From assembly GCA_030817875.1 (NCBI GenBank), contig JAUSZU010000001.1:3038001-3102000 (forward strand): 64,000 nucleotides of DNA, read 5' to 3'. Source of the stretch: Flavobacterium sp. W4I14 (lineage in GTDB: Bacteria; Bacteroidota; Bacteroidia; Sphingobacteriales; Sphingobacteriaceae). Below, in pieces: positions 54,592 through 63,368 of this stretch. The position numbers and the translations under genes are program-made. The notes under the pieces were generated by a model. That model ran no database searches, was not told the origin of the DNA, and saw only the letters and a program-made list of their open reading frames with translations. Position 1 is the stretch's first letter. Each line of letters starts with the position of its first letter.

Positions 54592-56232
54592 TTGAGAAGA
54601 AGAGATTTTTTATACATGACAGGTGTTGGCCTTGGTGCCAGCATGATGCCCAATATACCTGCCTTTGGCAAAATTATTTCTGTTGAAGAATCTTTAATGC
54701 CTGTTGACATTGCCCTAAAGAAAAAAATGGCCGATGTTGCCCTCAACGCTGCAAAAAGCAAAGGTGCAACTTATGCAGATGTACGTATAGGACGGTATTT
54801 AAATCAGGTAGTAGCTACGAGAGAAACCAGGGTAGAAAACATCTCCAATTCAGAATCTTATGGTTTGGGTGTTCGTGTGATTGCCAATGGAAGCTGGGGG
54901 TTTGCCGCTACCAACAATATGGATAATGCCAGCATCGCCAAAGCTGCAGAAACTGCCGTAGCCATTGCCAAAGGAAATTCTAAACTCATGGAAGAACCTG
55001 TTCAATTAGCAGCACAAAAAGGATATGGGGAGGTAAGCTGGAAAACACCTATCGAAATTAATGCTTTTGAGGTACCCATTGCTGACAAAGTTGACCTGCT
55101 TTTAAAGGTAAATAGTGAGGCTATGAAAGGCGGTGCAAAATACATCAGTTCCAATCTTTTTATGATCAATGAGCAGAAATATTTTGCGTCAACCGACGGT
55201 TCTTATATCGATCAGGATATCCATAGGCTATGGCCAACCTTTACCCTAACCAAAACAGATGCGGCCAGTGGTAAGTTCGAAACAAGAAATGCCTTAAGTG
55301 CACCAATGGGTATGGGTTTTGAATACCTGAAACCAAAAGACGAAGAAAAAATTAACGGTGGCCCGGTTACAATGTACAAAAAGCGTTACGATATTTTGGA
55401 GGATGTACGCGAAGCAGCTGTACATGTTGATGAAAAACTAAAAGCCAAACCTGTTGCCCCTGGCAAATACGACCTGGTTTTAGATCCTTCTCACCTATTC
55501 CTAACCATCCACGAGTCTGTTGGTCACCCGACAGAATTAGACCGTGTTTTAGGCTACGAAGCCAATTACGCGGGTACCAGTTTCCTTACTTTAGATAAAT
55601 GGGAAAGCAAAAAATTCAACTTCGGGAGTAAAGAGGTAAACATCATTGGCGATAAACTAGAGGTGGGTTCATTAGGCGCCGTGGGTTATGATGATGAAGG
55701 CGTAAAATGTGGCCAATGGGATATTATTAAAGATGGGATTTTGGTGAATTACCAGACAATAAGAGATCAGGCACATATTTTAGGTTTAAAAGAATCGCAG
55801 GGTTGTTGCTATGCCGATAGCTGGGATAGTATTCAGTTCCAAAGAATGCCAAATGTTTCATTAGCACCTGGAAATGCTGTTTTAAGCGCGGCAGATATGG
55901 TAAAAAATGTGGAGAAAGGTATTTATATGTTTGGCCGTAACTCTTATTCTATCGATCAACAGCGTTATAATTTCCAGTTCAGCGCTCAGTTGGCCTACGA
56001 AATTAAGGATGGCAAAATTGTAGGCATGTTTAAAGACGCTGCTTATCAAGCCAATACACAAGAATTCTGGAACTCCTGTGTACAACGCTGCGATAAAAAC
56101 GACTACAGGTTGGGCGGAACCTTTTCGGATGGAAAAGGTCAGCCAGGACAAGCAAGTGCGGTTTCGCATGGGAGTGCCACTACCCGTTTTAACGGAGTTA
56201 ATGTGATTAATACGGGAAGGAAATTGGGGTAA
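54592..56232 (+). CDS. TldD-family metalloprotease with Tat signal (second copy)
   Basis: A 546-residue paralogue of the first TldD, very similar throughout. It also starts with TTG (54592). Its leader RRRDFLYMTGVGLGASMMP contains a proper twin-arginine motif (RRxFL). HESVGH is at 307-312. The end of the gene is followed at once by a strong hairpin terminator. Two TldD genes around one TldE suggest alternative heterodimers with different substrates. The similarity is high enough for a recent duplication; divergence is greatest in residues 110-190 and 240-270. Confidence 0.85.
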   Translation: MRRRDFLYMTGVGLGASMMPNIPAFGKIISVEESLMPVDIALKKKMADVALNAAKSKGATYADVRIGRYLNQVVATRETRVENISNSESYGLGVRVIANGSWGFAATNNMDNASIAKAAETAVAIAKGNSKLMEEPVQLAAQKGYGEVSWKTPIEINAFEVPIADKVDLLLKVNSEAMKGGAKYISSNLFMINEQKYFASTDGSYIDQDIHRLWPTFTLTKTDAASGKFETRNALSAPMGMGFEYLKPKDEEKINGGPVTMYKKRYDILEDVREAAVHVDEKLKAKPVAPGKYDLVLDPSHLFLTIHESVGHPTELDRVLGYEANYAGTSFLTLDKWESKKFNFGSKEVNIIGDKLEVGSLGAVGYDDEGVKCGQWDIIKDGILVNYQTIRDQAHILGLKESQGCCYADSWDSIQFQRMPNVSLAPGNAVLSAADMVKNVEKGIYMFGRNSYSIDQQRYNFQFSAQLAYEIKDGKIVGMFKDAAYQANTQEFWNSCVQRCDKNDYRLGGTFSDGKGQPGQASAVSHGSATTRFNGVNVINTGRKLG

Positions 56233-56234
56233 TT

Positions 56235-56265
56235 AAAATTGCCGGTACTAGTTACCGGCAATTTT
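56235..56265. terminator. Bidirectional terminator between second TldD and DUF5519 genes
   Basis: A perfect 13-base stem, AAAATTGCCGGTA/TACCGGCAATTTT, with loop CTAGT. It begins three bases after the TldD stop. The stop codon of the convergent gene (56248-56250) lies in the loop, so half the stem is coding sequence on the - strand. Confidence 0.85.
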
Positions 56266-56667
56266 ATTATAAGATAGTTTGAGAAGAAAAATAGCATAAT
56301 CTACATCTTCAACATGCTGAACATAAAAGCTTATCCATCCCGATTTTTTGAATACATGATGCTGTTCTACCCTCCCATCGAGCATTAACTCTGCTTTAAT
56401 TTTCTGCGTAAAAAGAATGTCCAATAAGCCATTACTATGAATGTGCGCAAATTCTATCTGGTTATGGTTAAACTGCAAACCACCAAATTTATGCAGACTT
56501 AAAGAAGTATTTTTCCACTTTAAAACTTCGTTTTCTATTTCGTCAATCTGATCCAGTCTTTCAGGCTTTGTGATCAACATCCACATTTTCAATAAGCTAT
56601 CAAATATCAGTGCGAACAATGGTATTGATTTAAGAAAATCCAATCTCTTCACCACAAATGAAAACAT
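56248..56667 (-). CDS. DUF5519 (luciferase-family) protein
   Basis: A 139-residue protein without signal peptide; the hydrophobic start may be a membrane-associated helix. LHKFGGLQF, FAHIHSNGLLDI and HHVFKKSGWISFYV correspond to the conserved blocks of the DUF5519 group, sometimes named luciferase family although no light reaction is shown. Its last codons form one arm of the shared terminator and its stop codon is in the loop. It follows the SRPBCC gene by two bases, so the two are co-transcribed. Function unknown. Confidence 0.6.
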   Translation of the reverse strand: MFSFVVKRLDFLKSIPLFALIFDSLLKMWMLITKPERLDQIDEIENEVLKWKNTSLSLHKFGGLQFNHNQIEFAHIHSNGLLDILFTQKIKAELMLDGRVEQHHVFKKSGWISFYVQHVEDVDYAIFLLKLSYNKIAGN

Positions 56668-56669
56668 GC

Positions 56670-57581
56670 TTAATTCTTTTCGCTAAGTTCTTTAATATGA
56701 TGCATTACGCGTAAATGTACATTTCTGGTAATACTTTCTGCCCATAAATCGTAATACCAAATTGGGAATACCTTTAAACTATACCAGCTGTTCCCAACAA
56801 GAGTGGTGGTTCCATTACCATTATCTTTCAATAAAAACTGACCTCTTTCAATATCAATATGTCCCATAATTTCAGGATCTTTAGGCTGCCCGGTAATATC
56901 GAATGTTAAATCCTTGTTGATATCAAAAGTTACAATCTTTTCATCAAAAACATATCCATTGCTAAAAATACATTTTCTTCCTGCACCTTTTTTATAAGCG
57001 GTAACAGTAGTTTGCATGGGGCTAGGCATTCCCGCTTTGAAAAGCCAATAGGTATCTGCCTGTTTGATCTTCTCAAACGAAACAACATTCTTCCAAATTT
57101 TTTCTGGTGCTGCTTTGACTATCATTTCATCACTTACCATATTTCTATAATGATGATCAGAAATGGAATCAACGGTAAAAATCACCAGTAATATGGAAAC
57201 GATACTTACATTTAAAGTTTGGTTATTTTTCCTGAACATTGTTTTACCAATAAATGCCCCAGTGATTACAAAAGCAAAAATGAGCGGCGAAACAATAATT
57301 AAACAAATTGTCCCCTCTCTCAAAAAAATGTAGCTTAAAAGAATAGCAAGGAGACCATTTAAAATTGAATACCAGATGAGCAATTTACTTTTCAGATTCA
57401 GATTTCTCCAAAACCAGGCACTGATTACCCCCATCAAAAGCGGTAAAATAACAAATTCTGAAAACACTAAAATGCCATCCTTTTCACTATGAAGCCAATT
57501 ATTTAACCAGATAATGATTAAGACGATTACATTTGAGATAATGATCCCTTGAAGTAATTTTGATTGGAGAAACGTTTTCAT
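56670..57581 (-). CDS. Membrane protein with C-terminal SRPBCC (polyketide-cyclase-like) domain
   Basis: A 303-residue protein. Residues about 1-145 contain four or five membrane helices. The remainder, starting ADEMIVKAAPEKIWKNVVSFE-like (here SDEMIVKAAPEKIW), is an SRPBCC/START-like hydrophobic-ligand-binding fold, ending in HLRVMHHIKELSEKN. Such fusions occur in several Bacteroidota without a known role. It forms a two-gene unit with the DUF5519 gene. I assign no reaction. Confidence 0.65.
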   Translation of the reverse strand: MKTFLQSKLLQGIIISNVIVLIIIWLNNWLHSEKDGILVFSEFVILPLLMGVISAWFWRNLNLKSKLLIWYSILNGLLAILLSYIFLREGTICLIIVSPLIFAFVITGAFIGKTMFRKNNQTLNVSIVSILLVIFTVDSISDHHYRNMVSDEMIVKAAPEKIWKNVVSFEKIKQADTYWLFKAGMPSPMQTTVTAYKKGAGRKCIFSNGYVFDEKIVTFDINKDLTFDITGQPKDPEIMGHIDIERGQFLLKDNGNGTTTLVGNSWYSLKVFPIWYYDLWAESITRNVHLRVMHHIKELSEKN

Positions 57582-57663
57582 ATAATTTATGTTTTATCAA
57601 AAGTAAAATAAAGTTTTAAACTTTCAAAAATTATTGAAAATAAAATTATTAAATTTAATAATA

Positions 57664-57692
57664 AAGGGGCATTCTATCCAGACATGCCCCTT
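57664..57692. terminator. Hairpin AAGGGGCAT/ATGCCCCTT
   Basis: A 9-base perfect stem with an 11-base loop, followed by TTT on the + strand and by a T-rich sequence on the - strand. It lies about 100 bases after the stop of the DUF4397 gene (57790), read on the - strand. Confidence 0.6.
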
Positions 57693-57749
57693 TTTCTAAC
57701 CAAATATAAACCTGTTAAGAGCCAGGAGTTTCTTTATCTATCTTTTTCT

Positions 57750-57774
57750 ATCGGTCAGTGTCTCACCGACCGAT
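57750..57774. terminator. Hairpin ATCGGTCAGTG/CACCGACCGAT with T-run on + strand
   Basis: An 11-base stem (one mismatch) with a 3-base loop. The + strand has eight T after it, so it looks like a terminator for + strand transcripts although no + strand gene lies close upstream. For the - strand it is the first hairpin after the DUF4397 stop but lacks a T-run. Confidence 0.5.
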
Positions 57775-57789
57775 TTTTTTTATATGATA

Positions 57790-58662
57790 TTAATTGTGCG
57801 TAATTATGGTAGCAGTAATGCCAGGTGTTCCACCTACTGTACCGTTAACATAAACCGTATAAATTTTCCCAGCCTCGAAAGTAGCGGCATTTAAAGCGCT
57901 GTTTGTTAAAGGGATAACGACCTTAGTCGTATTATCTTTAATAACTAGGCTAAGGTTTGTACCCGCATCTACTTCCTTAAAAGGCCCTAGTGTTTTCCAT
58001 GTTAAACCTTCAATCACAGCAGGTGCTTTTCCAGAGGTGTAAGGAATGACGGTTTGATTACCAAAATTGCCATAAGCCACAGCAGTAAATATTTCTGTGC
58101 CTGAGGCATAAGTAAGGTCAACTTTTGGTGCATCCGGCGAAAAATTGGCAAAGCGGATTTTGGCTTTTCCCGATACAGGAAGTGTAAGATCATCATAAAC
58201 GAGGATCAAACTATCAATATTTCCAGGATTTAAGGTGCTGGTTAATCTTTTCTTCACCGTGAACAAGCTGTGGGCAAAGTTGGCAATAGGTCCGTTCGGA
58301 CCTGCAAATGATGCCGAATTTGTTTCCTGTACAAAATTTGCACTGCCACCGAAAATATAAGAAGCCTTGTACGAAGCTTCCGTTCCTTCGGTGAGGTTAA
58401 ACTGTACCTTTCCGAACTGGGTATCGAGATAACCAGTAGCTGTATTCCGTTGAAGTGCGGTTGCGGTTACTTTTCGGGTAAAATCCAAGAAATTAACTGC
58501 CACGGTTGATTGCCGTGCATTGATAAACTTCACTTTAGCACTTAAAGCGGGCCGATCACCTGCATTTATATCGAGGTAATCTGTTTTTTTGCAGGAAGTA
58601 AACAAAGCAGTGGCAAGTGCAAAAAATAATATTGGAAATTTATAAATTCTCATGTGTCTCAT
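57790..58662 (-). CDS. DUF4397 domain lipoprotein
   Basis: A protein of about 290 residues with a lipoprotein leader (LFTSCKKTDYL). I start at ATG 58662, two bases from the receptor stop; ATG 58653 is equally possible. The longer frame from 58794 would run back inside the receptor. The repeated beta-sandwich segments AKVKFINARQSTVAVNFL and AKIRFANFSPDAPKVDLTY are the DUF4397 pattern, found in exported and surface proteins with no catalytic residues. Its position directly after a TonB-dependent receptor suggests a surface-exposed accessory of that receptor. Confidence 0.75.
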   Translation of the reverse strand: MRHMRIYKFPILFFALATALFTSCKKTDYLDINAGDRPALSAKVKFINARQSTVAVNFLDFTRKVTATALQRNTATGYLDTQFGKVQFNLTEGTEASYKASYIFGGSANFVQETNSASFAGPNGPIANFAHSLFTVKKRLTSTLNPGNIDSLILVYDDLTLPVSGKAKIRFANFSPDAPKVDLTYASGTEIFTAVAYGNFGNQTVIPYTSGKAPAVIEGLTWKTLGPFKEVDAGTNLSLVIKDNTTKVVIPLTNSALNAATFEAGKIYTVYVNGTVGGTPGITATIITHN

Positions 58663-58663
58663 T

Positions 58664-61429
58664 TTATTTAAAAGTGGCCGAAAGCCTGATAAATGGTTGT
58701 AAACCTGTACTTGTACCCGATTGTGCAGCACTTGGTGAATTTGTTCTCGTAATATTGCTTCCAGGTGCAGGGATGGAATAATCGCCCAAAACATTGAATA
58801 AGTTATTTACACCAACTGTTGCCTGCAGCACAGGGGTAATCTTGTACCCTGCTGAGATATCGGTAATCCAGATCGGCCTATAGGTCTGATAATAATAATC
58901 GGGTTTAGGAAAATTGGCATTCAACTGGCTTACTGCCGATACCGAACCAAAATATACACTACGTAATAAAAAATTAAACTTGTTGATATTGTACGTTCCC
59001 TGAAGCGTTATTTTGGTTTTCGGAATGCTCCGGGTTACCCGCACCTCCTCACTTTCGTCGAAAATGATATAGCGATAAGCTTCAAGTCCTTTTGGTGTAT
59101 TCACTTTAGTCAAAGTTGTTTTTTGCAGGTTTGCACCAGCCAGAAAAGCTACATTACCTCCATTGGGAAGCAGAAAGCGGTAACTTCCGGTAAATTCGAT
59201 CCCCCTGGTTCTTGTGCTGAATGAATTATAAAAGAACTTGGCCTGTACGGTACCTGTTTGTACAAATAATGCCCTTACATCGGCTGGCAGATTGGTATCT
59301 GTGGCAGAAAACCGTCCGGTATTACCTACCCGATCTTTAATATCAACCTGATAGGCATCAATGGTGATCTCAACATTCTGAATAGGCTGAGAAGTTATTC
59401 CGGCAGAATAGCCTTTCGATTTTTCGGGCTGAAGTGATGGAATCCCCAAAGCCTTGGTAGCTGGATTTACATTGTTCGCCGTAACCTGATCGATTGCCAC
59501 ACCATTCTGGAAGGTTGTAGACGTTTCGGTATAATAAAACTGTGCAAGATCTGGAGCCCTGAACCCTGTATTGATACCACCACGAACGGCTAACCATTTT
59601 GCAAAACCATATCGGGTTGCGGCTTTATAAGTAGTTACGCTACCAAAATCAGAATAATTTTCTACCCTTACCGCACCTGATAAAAGCCATTTATCGGTTA
59701 CATTTAGTTCGAGATCGGCATAAGCTGCCGAAATAGAACGTTTTACATTTACTTCGTTGGAAGGCCTAAACCCTGCATGGATCTGAGAACCTGGAGAAAG
59801 TCCGTTTAAAGGTGTACTCCCTGCAGCAACAAAATACGGGATTCCGCCTGTGGTGTAGCCAATAGAATAAATGGGACTTAAATCTGCTTTTAAATAAGAA
59901 CCTTCTTCTCCGGCTATAATCTGATAGGTTTCTACACGGTACTGACCGCCAAAAGCAACGTTTAATCCGTTAAGCACTTTATCGAATTTTCTGGAGAAGT
60001 CTAAACTTCCGCTATTCTGTGAAGCGTCATAACTACCTGCATTAAAAGTCCTTGGTGTTTTTTGACCTAAACTGGCATTCAACGTGTTGCTGATAATATT
60101 GTCAAAAGCATTTCTACCGTACACATTTGAGACATCAAAGTTCCACCCGCTTACCTTTCCTTTTACACCTACGGCAAAAGATTGATCGGTGATGATATTA
60201 TCCATGGCAGGCAAAAATCCATCGGGATACACAAAAGTATTGTTACGTTCTGTCCATCCTGGCAAGCGGTAAACAGCAGTAAACTGCGAATTGCGGTGAC
60301 TGATTCCACCAAATGAGTAAACTTCAAAACCATCTTTTAAGGGAATGGCTGCGTTAAATGATAACAAACCATCTTTTGACTTATTCGTCGAACCACGCTG
60401 ATCAAAAAAATGGCGGTCAACACCTCGGCTGGCAATAATGGCATCATCAATTTCTTTGGTGTAAATCTGATCGAAGCCCCGCGTGTTTGCTCCCCCACCA
60501 TAAGCCGGGCCAATGTATATTCCATCTGAATAATTGCCAGAAGGAAGCGATACTGCCTGTGTAGCATATTCGCCGGTAACATTAAGAAAGCCTTTTGTGC
60601 CAAGCCTAAGGCCAATATTGGCATTTGTTCTGGTGGTTAATCCATCACCTCTTCGGCGGATGCTCTCAATGGTACTTGCGGTAATTTCACCTGGATTGCT
60701 TTTTAACACAACATTAATTACCCCTGCAATGGCATCTGATCCGTATTGTGCCGCGGCACCATCCCTTAAAATCTCAATGCGGTCTATCGCACCTACTGGA
60801 ATGGCATTCAGATCGTATCCGGTAGCACCATTGCCCAAACCGCCCCAACTGATGTTCGAACTTTTATGCCGTCTTTTACCGTTTACCAAAACCAACACCT
60901 GATCTACCCCCAAGCCTTTCAGCTGTACAGTAGAGGTGGCTGATGCTGCATCGCCACCACCAGAAACCGATGAGTGGAAAGATGGCGATACATACTGAAG
61001 CAATTGCGTTACACTGGCCTGTGGAGAGTTTTGTTGAAGTGTTTTTAAATCAATCACATCAACAGGAACAGGTGAATTAAGTTTTGTTCGATTGGCATTC
61101 CGTGAACCAACAATCTGGAGTTCACTCAAGGTATTGTCAGCCTGTTCGAGCGAAACGTTCAATTTAATCGATGATCCAATTTCGATGGTAGCGGTTTTAT
61201 AACTGATATAAGAAACCTCGATAAATCGCCCGTTTTTAGTAGAAATTTTAAATACACCGTCTTTATCGGTAACGGTAGAACCGTCCAATCCCTTAATCTT
61301 TACTGATACCCCAGGCAATGGCGTTTTATCTTCTGCAGAAACAACCACCCCCGTGATGATTCTTTGCTGGGCAGATAATTTTGAACAAACTGTAGTTAAC
61401 AGCAATAATAAAAGTAGTTTTATCTTCAT
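58664..61429 (-). CDS. TonB-dependent outer-membrane receptor with CarboxypepD-reg-like domain
   Basis: A 921-residue receptor. I start at ATG 61429, directly before the signal peptide MKIKLLLLLLLTTVCSKLSAQ; the longer frame from 61468 adds residues that are not a leader. A regulatory-like beta domain (about 24-100), the plug (LKGLGVDQVLVLVNGKRR, IEILRDGAAAQYGSDAIAG), and a barrel ending in FIRLSATFK are all present. It is of the siderophore/cobalamin receptor type, not SusC, because no SusD gene follows. The ligand is unknown; the siderophore operon lies far away at the other end of the window. Confidence 0.88.
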   Translation of the reverse strand: MKIKLLLLLLLTTVCSKLSAQQRIITGVVVSAEDKTPLPGVSVKIKGLDGSTVTDKDGVFKISTKNGRFIEVSYISYKTATIEIGSSIKLNVSLEQADNTLSELQIVGSRNANRTKLNSPVPVDVIDLKTLQQNSPQASVTQLLQYVSPSFHSSVSGGGDAASATSTVQLKGLGVDQVLVLVNGKRRHKSSNISWGGLGNGATGYDLNAIPVGAIDRIEILRDGAAAQYGSDAIAGVINVVLKSNPGEITASTIESIRRRGDGLTTRTNANIGLRLGTKGFLNVTGEYATQAVSLPSGNYSDGIYIGPAYGGGANTRGFDQIYTKEIDDAIIASRGVDRHFFDQRGSTNKSKDGLLSFNAAIPLKDGFEVYSFGGISHRNSQFTAVYRLPGWTERNNTFVYPDGFLPAMDNIITDQSFAVGVKGKVSGWNFDVSNVYGRNAFDNIISNTLNASLGQKTPRTFNAGSYDASQNSGSLDFSRKFDKVLNGLNVAFGGQYRVETYQIIAGEEGSYLKADLSPIYSIGYTTGGIPYFVAAGSTPLNGLSPGSQIHAGFRPSNEVNVKRSISAAYADLELNVTDKWLLSGAVRVENYSDFGSVTTYKAATRYGFAKWLAVRGGINTGFRAPDLAQFYYTETSTTFQNGVAIDQVTANNVNPATKALGIPSLQPEKSKGYSAGITSQPIQNVEITIDAYQVDIKDRVGNTGRFSATDTNLPADVRALFVQTGTVQAKFFYNSFSTRTRGIEFTGSYRFLLPNGGNVAFLAGANLQKTTLTKVNTPKGLEAYRYIIFDESEEVRVTRSIPKTKITLQGTYNINKFNFLLRSVYFGSVSAVSQLNANFPKPDYYYQTYRPIWITDISAGYKITPVLQATVGVNNLFNVLGDYSIPAPGSNITRTNSPSAAQSGTSTGLQPFIRLSATFK

Positions 61430-61533
61430 TTTGTTTATTTTGGAATAGACATGCCAATGGCCATCCACCTTATTTTGAGTGGAAAAAATATGTTAAAAAT
61501 TAAGTTTTAAGATTTTGATCAGGCTATGCCTAT

Positions 61534-62493
61534 TTAATCATTTTGTCTTTGAAATCTATCATCGGTTAGCGAAAGTAAAAAAGCCTCTATATCGTTTATT
61601 TCAGTTTCGCTTAAGCCTAGCGGTTTATTTAAAGAAAGATCTCTGTTTTTTCCATTTTTGATTACCGCATCTGGATTATTATAATATTGGATCACTTCTT
61701 TTAATGTTTTAAACATCCCGTTGTGCATATAGGGTGCGGTAAGCCCAACATTCCTTAAACCTGGGATTTTAAAATGCCCTTTATGCTCAGGGTTATGCGT
61801 CACCTCAAATCTACCCTGATCTTTTAGCTCTAATTCGTTAAATAACCCAATCCCTTTAAAACGGTCGGCGGTAAAATCTTCGCCCGAATGGCAATTGTTA
61901 CAGTTGGCTTTTCCAATGAACAACATCCTACCTCGCTTTGCATTTTCGGAAATGGCTTTGTCATCTCCATTAATGTACCGATCGTAAGGACTGTTCGCGG
62001 TTTCTAATGTTCTTTCGAAAGAAGCAATGGCCAACAGTAGATTCTTTTGTGTAGGCGGTGAATTAAAAATTTTCTGGAATAAGGCTGCATAATCCTTGTC
62101 TTTCTGCAAGCGATCAATGGCATCGGCAATTGGCAGGTTCATTTCTACCGGATTGATGATGGGCTGCAAAGCCTGATCTTCTAAAGAAGCTGCTCTTCCA
62201 TCCCAAAATAAGTTTGGCCTGCCCGAAAGGTTGGTTACTGACGGCGAATTACGCGTTCCTTTCGTTCCGCCTACACCTAAGCTCACCGCGCTAGTGTCTG
62301 CAAAAGCAAACTCTGGTTTATGGCAAGAGGCGCAACTAATGCTTTTGTCTTTAGAAAGGATCGGATCAAAAAACAGTTTTTCGCCTAAACGTTCCTTGCT
62401 GTTAATTACAGTGGGATCGTCGGCACCAAAGCCAGCCATCAGCAATACTACCACAAGCAGGCTTAGGGAAATTATGAGTTTGCTTCTTTTCAT
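61534..62493 (-). CDS. Di-haem cytochrome c peroxidase (CcpA/MauG family)
   Basis: A 319-residue exported protein (signal helix about 5-22). Two haem-attachment motifs, CASCH (54-58) and CNNCH (198-202), and the overall order match bacterial di-haem peroxidases, which reduce hydrogen peroxide in the periplasm with electrons from small cytochromes. Related MauG proteins oxidise protein residues. The lines NSPSVTNLSGRPNLFWDGR and RNVGLTAPYMHNG are the family's haem-pocket motifs. It lies after the YceI gene on the same strand, across a 200-base gap with a repeat, so it is probably a separate transcript. Confidence 0.9.
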   Translation of the reverse strand: MKRSKLIISLSLLVVVLLMAGFGADDPTVINSKERLGEKLFFDPILSKDKSISCASCHKPEFAFADTSAVSLGVGGTKGTRNSPSVTNLSGRPNLFWDGRAASLEDQALQPIINPVEMNLPIADAIDRLQKDKDYAALFQKIFNSPPTQKNLLLAIASFERTLETANSPYDRYINGDDKAISENAKRGRMLFIGKANCNNCHSGEDFTADRFKGIGLFNELELKDQGRFEVTHNPEHKGHFKIPGLRNVGLTAPYMHNGMFKTLKEVIQYYNNPDAVIKNGKNRDLSLNKPLGLSETEINDIEAFLLSLTDDRFQRQND

Positions 62494-62520
62494 TAGTGTA
62501 TTTGGTTCGGATCAATTAGT

Positions 62521-62606
62521 CGTCATCTCGACTGGAGTGCAGCGAAATGGAGAGATCTTTAAACTATATTCAACTCAAAGATTTCTCGGCTGCGCTCGAA
62601 ATGACG
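62521..62606. repeat. REP-like element CGTCATCTCGA ... TCGAAATGACG
   Basis: Outer inverted ends CGTCATCTCGA and TCGAAATGACG with internal GGAGAGATCTTT and AAAGATTTCTC arms. The 36261-36321 element and the end of the 50911-51481 region are partial relatives. Confidence 0.65.
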
Positions 62607-62635
62607 GACCTATTTATTAGGGACCTATTTATTAG
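62606..62635. repeat. 15-base tandem duplication GGACCTATTTATTAG
   Basis: Two perfect adjacent copies (62606-62620 and 62621-62635) directly at the edge of the preceding REP-like element. Confidence 0.8.
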
Positions 62636-62694
62636 CTAGCGGAAGGGAGAATAAACATCCTCCCCTTCTCCACTAACCTTAACAAGAGAGATCT

Positions 62695-63336
62695 TTAATT
62701 ATTAGCTACTAACTTTACATTCAGTTCAAAATCATCGTAGATAGTTTTATCGCCCAGGTTTTCGAAAAAGCTTTTCGACCTGAATTTGATATCGTATTTG
62801 GTCCTATCAACGGTAATTTTTGCATCGGCAATTACTTTATTGCCTTCTTGTTTAACTGTTGCCGGAAAACTGATTTCATTGGTAATGCCTTTAATGGTGA
62901 GCTTTCCCTTAACATCATAAGTTCCTGCACCAGTACTTTGCACCGATGTAATGTTAAAAGTGGCTTTGCCAAATTTTTCTACCGCAAAAAAATCATCGCT
63001 TTTTAAATGTCCCAACAGTTTAGCATTGGTTTCTTTATCTGTAAGATCGGTAACCGCAATGGTTTTGGTATCGAGTTCGAAACTACCGCCTTTTAGCACT
63101 TTATTATCTAAAGCCAGCGACCCAGCAGTTACATTGATGGTACCGGAATGTTCTCCAGTTACCTTTTTAGCCAACCAGGTAAGTTTGCTTTGTTCAGGGC
63201 TTACTTTATAGTTTACCAATTTCCTGGACGAGGCTTCGGTAGCTACCTTTAGTTTAGGTTTAGGTCCGTTTAAAGCGGTGAAAGATGAAGCTACAACTGT
63301 GGTAGCAATAAGTGCAATCGTTTTATACTGTAACAT
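62695..63336 (-). CDS. YceI family protein
   Basis: A 213-residue exported protein (signal helix about 5-22). YKVSPEQSKLTWLAKKVTGEHSG, LKSDDFFAVEKFGKATFNI and FRSKSFFENLGDKTIYDDFELNV are the YceI lipocalin-like signature. YceI proteins bind isoprenoid quinones or lipids in the periplasm; the physiological role is unsettled. It lies 32 bases after the TlpA-like gene on the same strand, so the two are one operon. Confidence 0.92.
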   Translation of the reverse strand: MLQYKTIALIATTVVASSFTALNGPKPKLKVATEASSRKLVNYKVSPEQSKLTWLAKKVTGEHSGTINVTAGSLALDNKVLKGGSFELDTKTIAVTDLTDKETNAKLLGHLKSDDFFAVEKFGKATFNITSVQSTGAGTYDVKGKLTIKGITNEISFPATVKQEGNKVIADAKITVDRTKYDIKFRSKSFFENLGDKTIYDDFELNVKLVANN

Positions 63337-63368
63337 GATATATATGGTATTTAGTTTAGGTGGTTTAG

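Noticed and set aside
58663..58794. N-terminal extension of the DUF4397 frame into the receptor gene
   Set aside because: It duplicates receptor coding sequence in another frame, and the lipoprotein signal begins only at 58662 or 58653.
61430..61468. N-terminal extension of the TonB receptor (MDGHWHVYSKINK)
   Set aside because: The residues precede a complete signal peptide with its own ATG at 61429.
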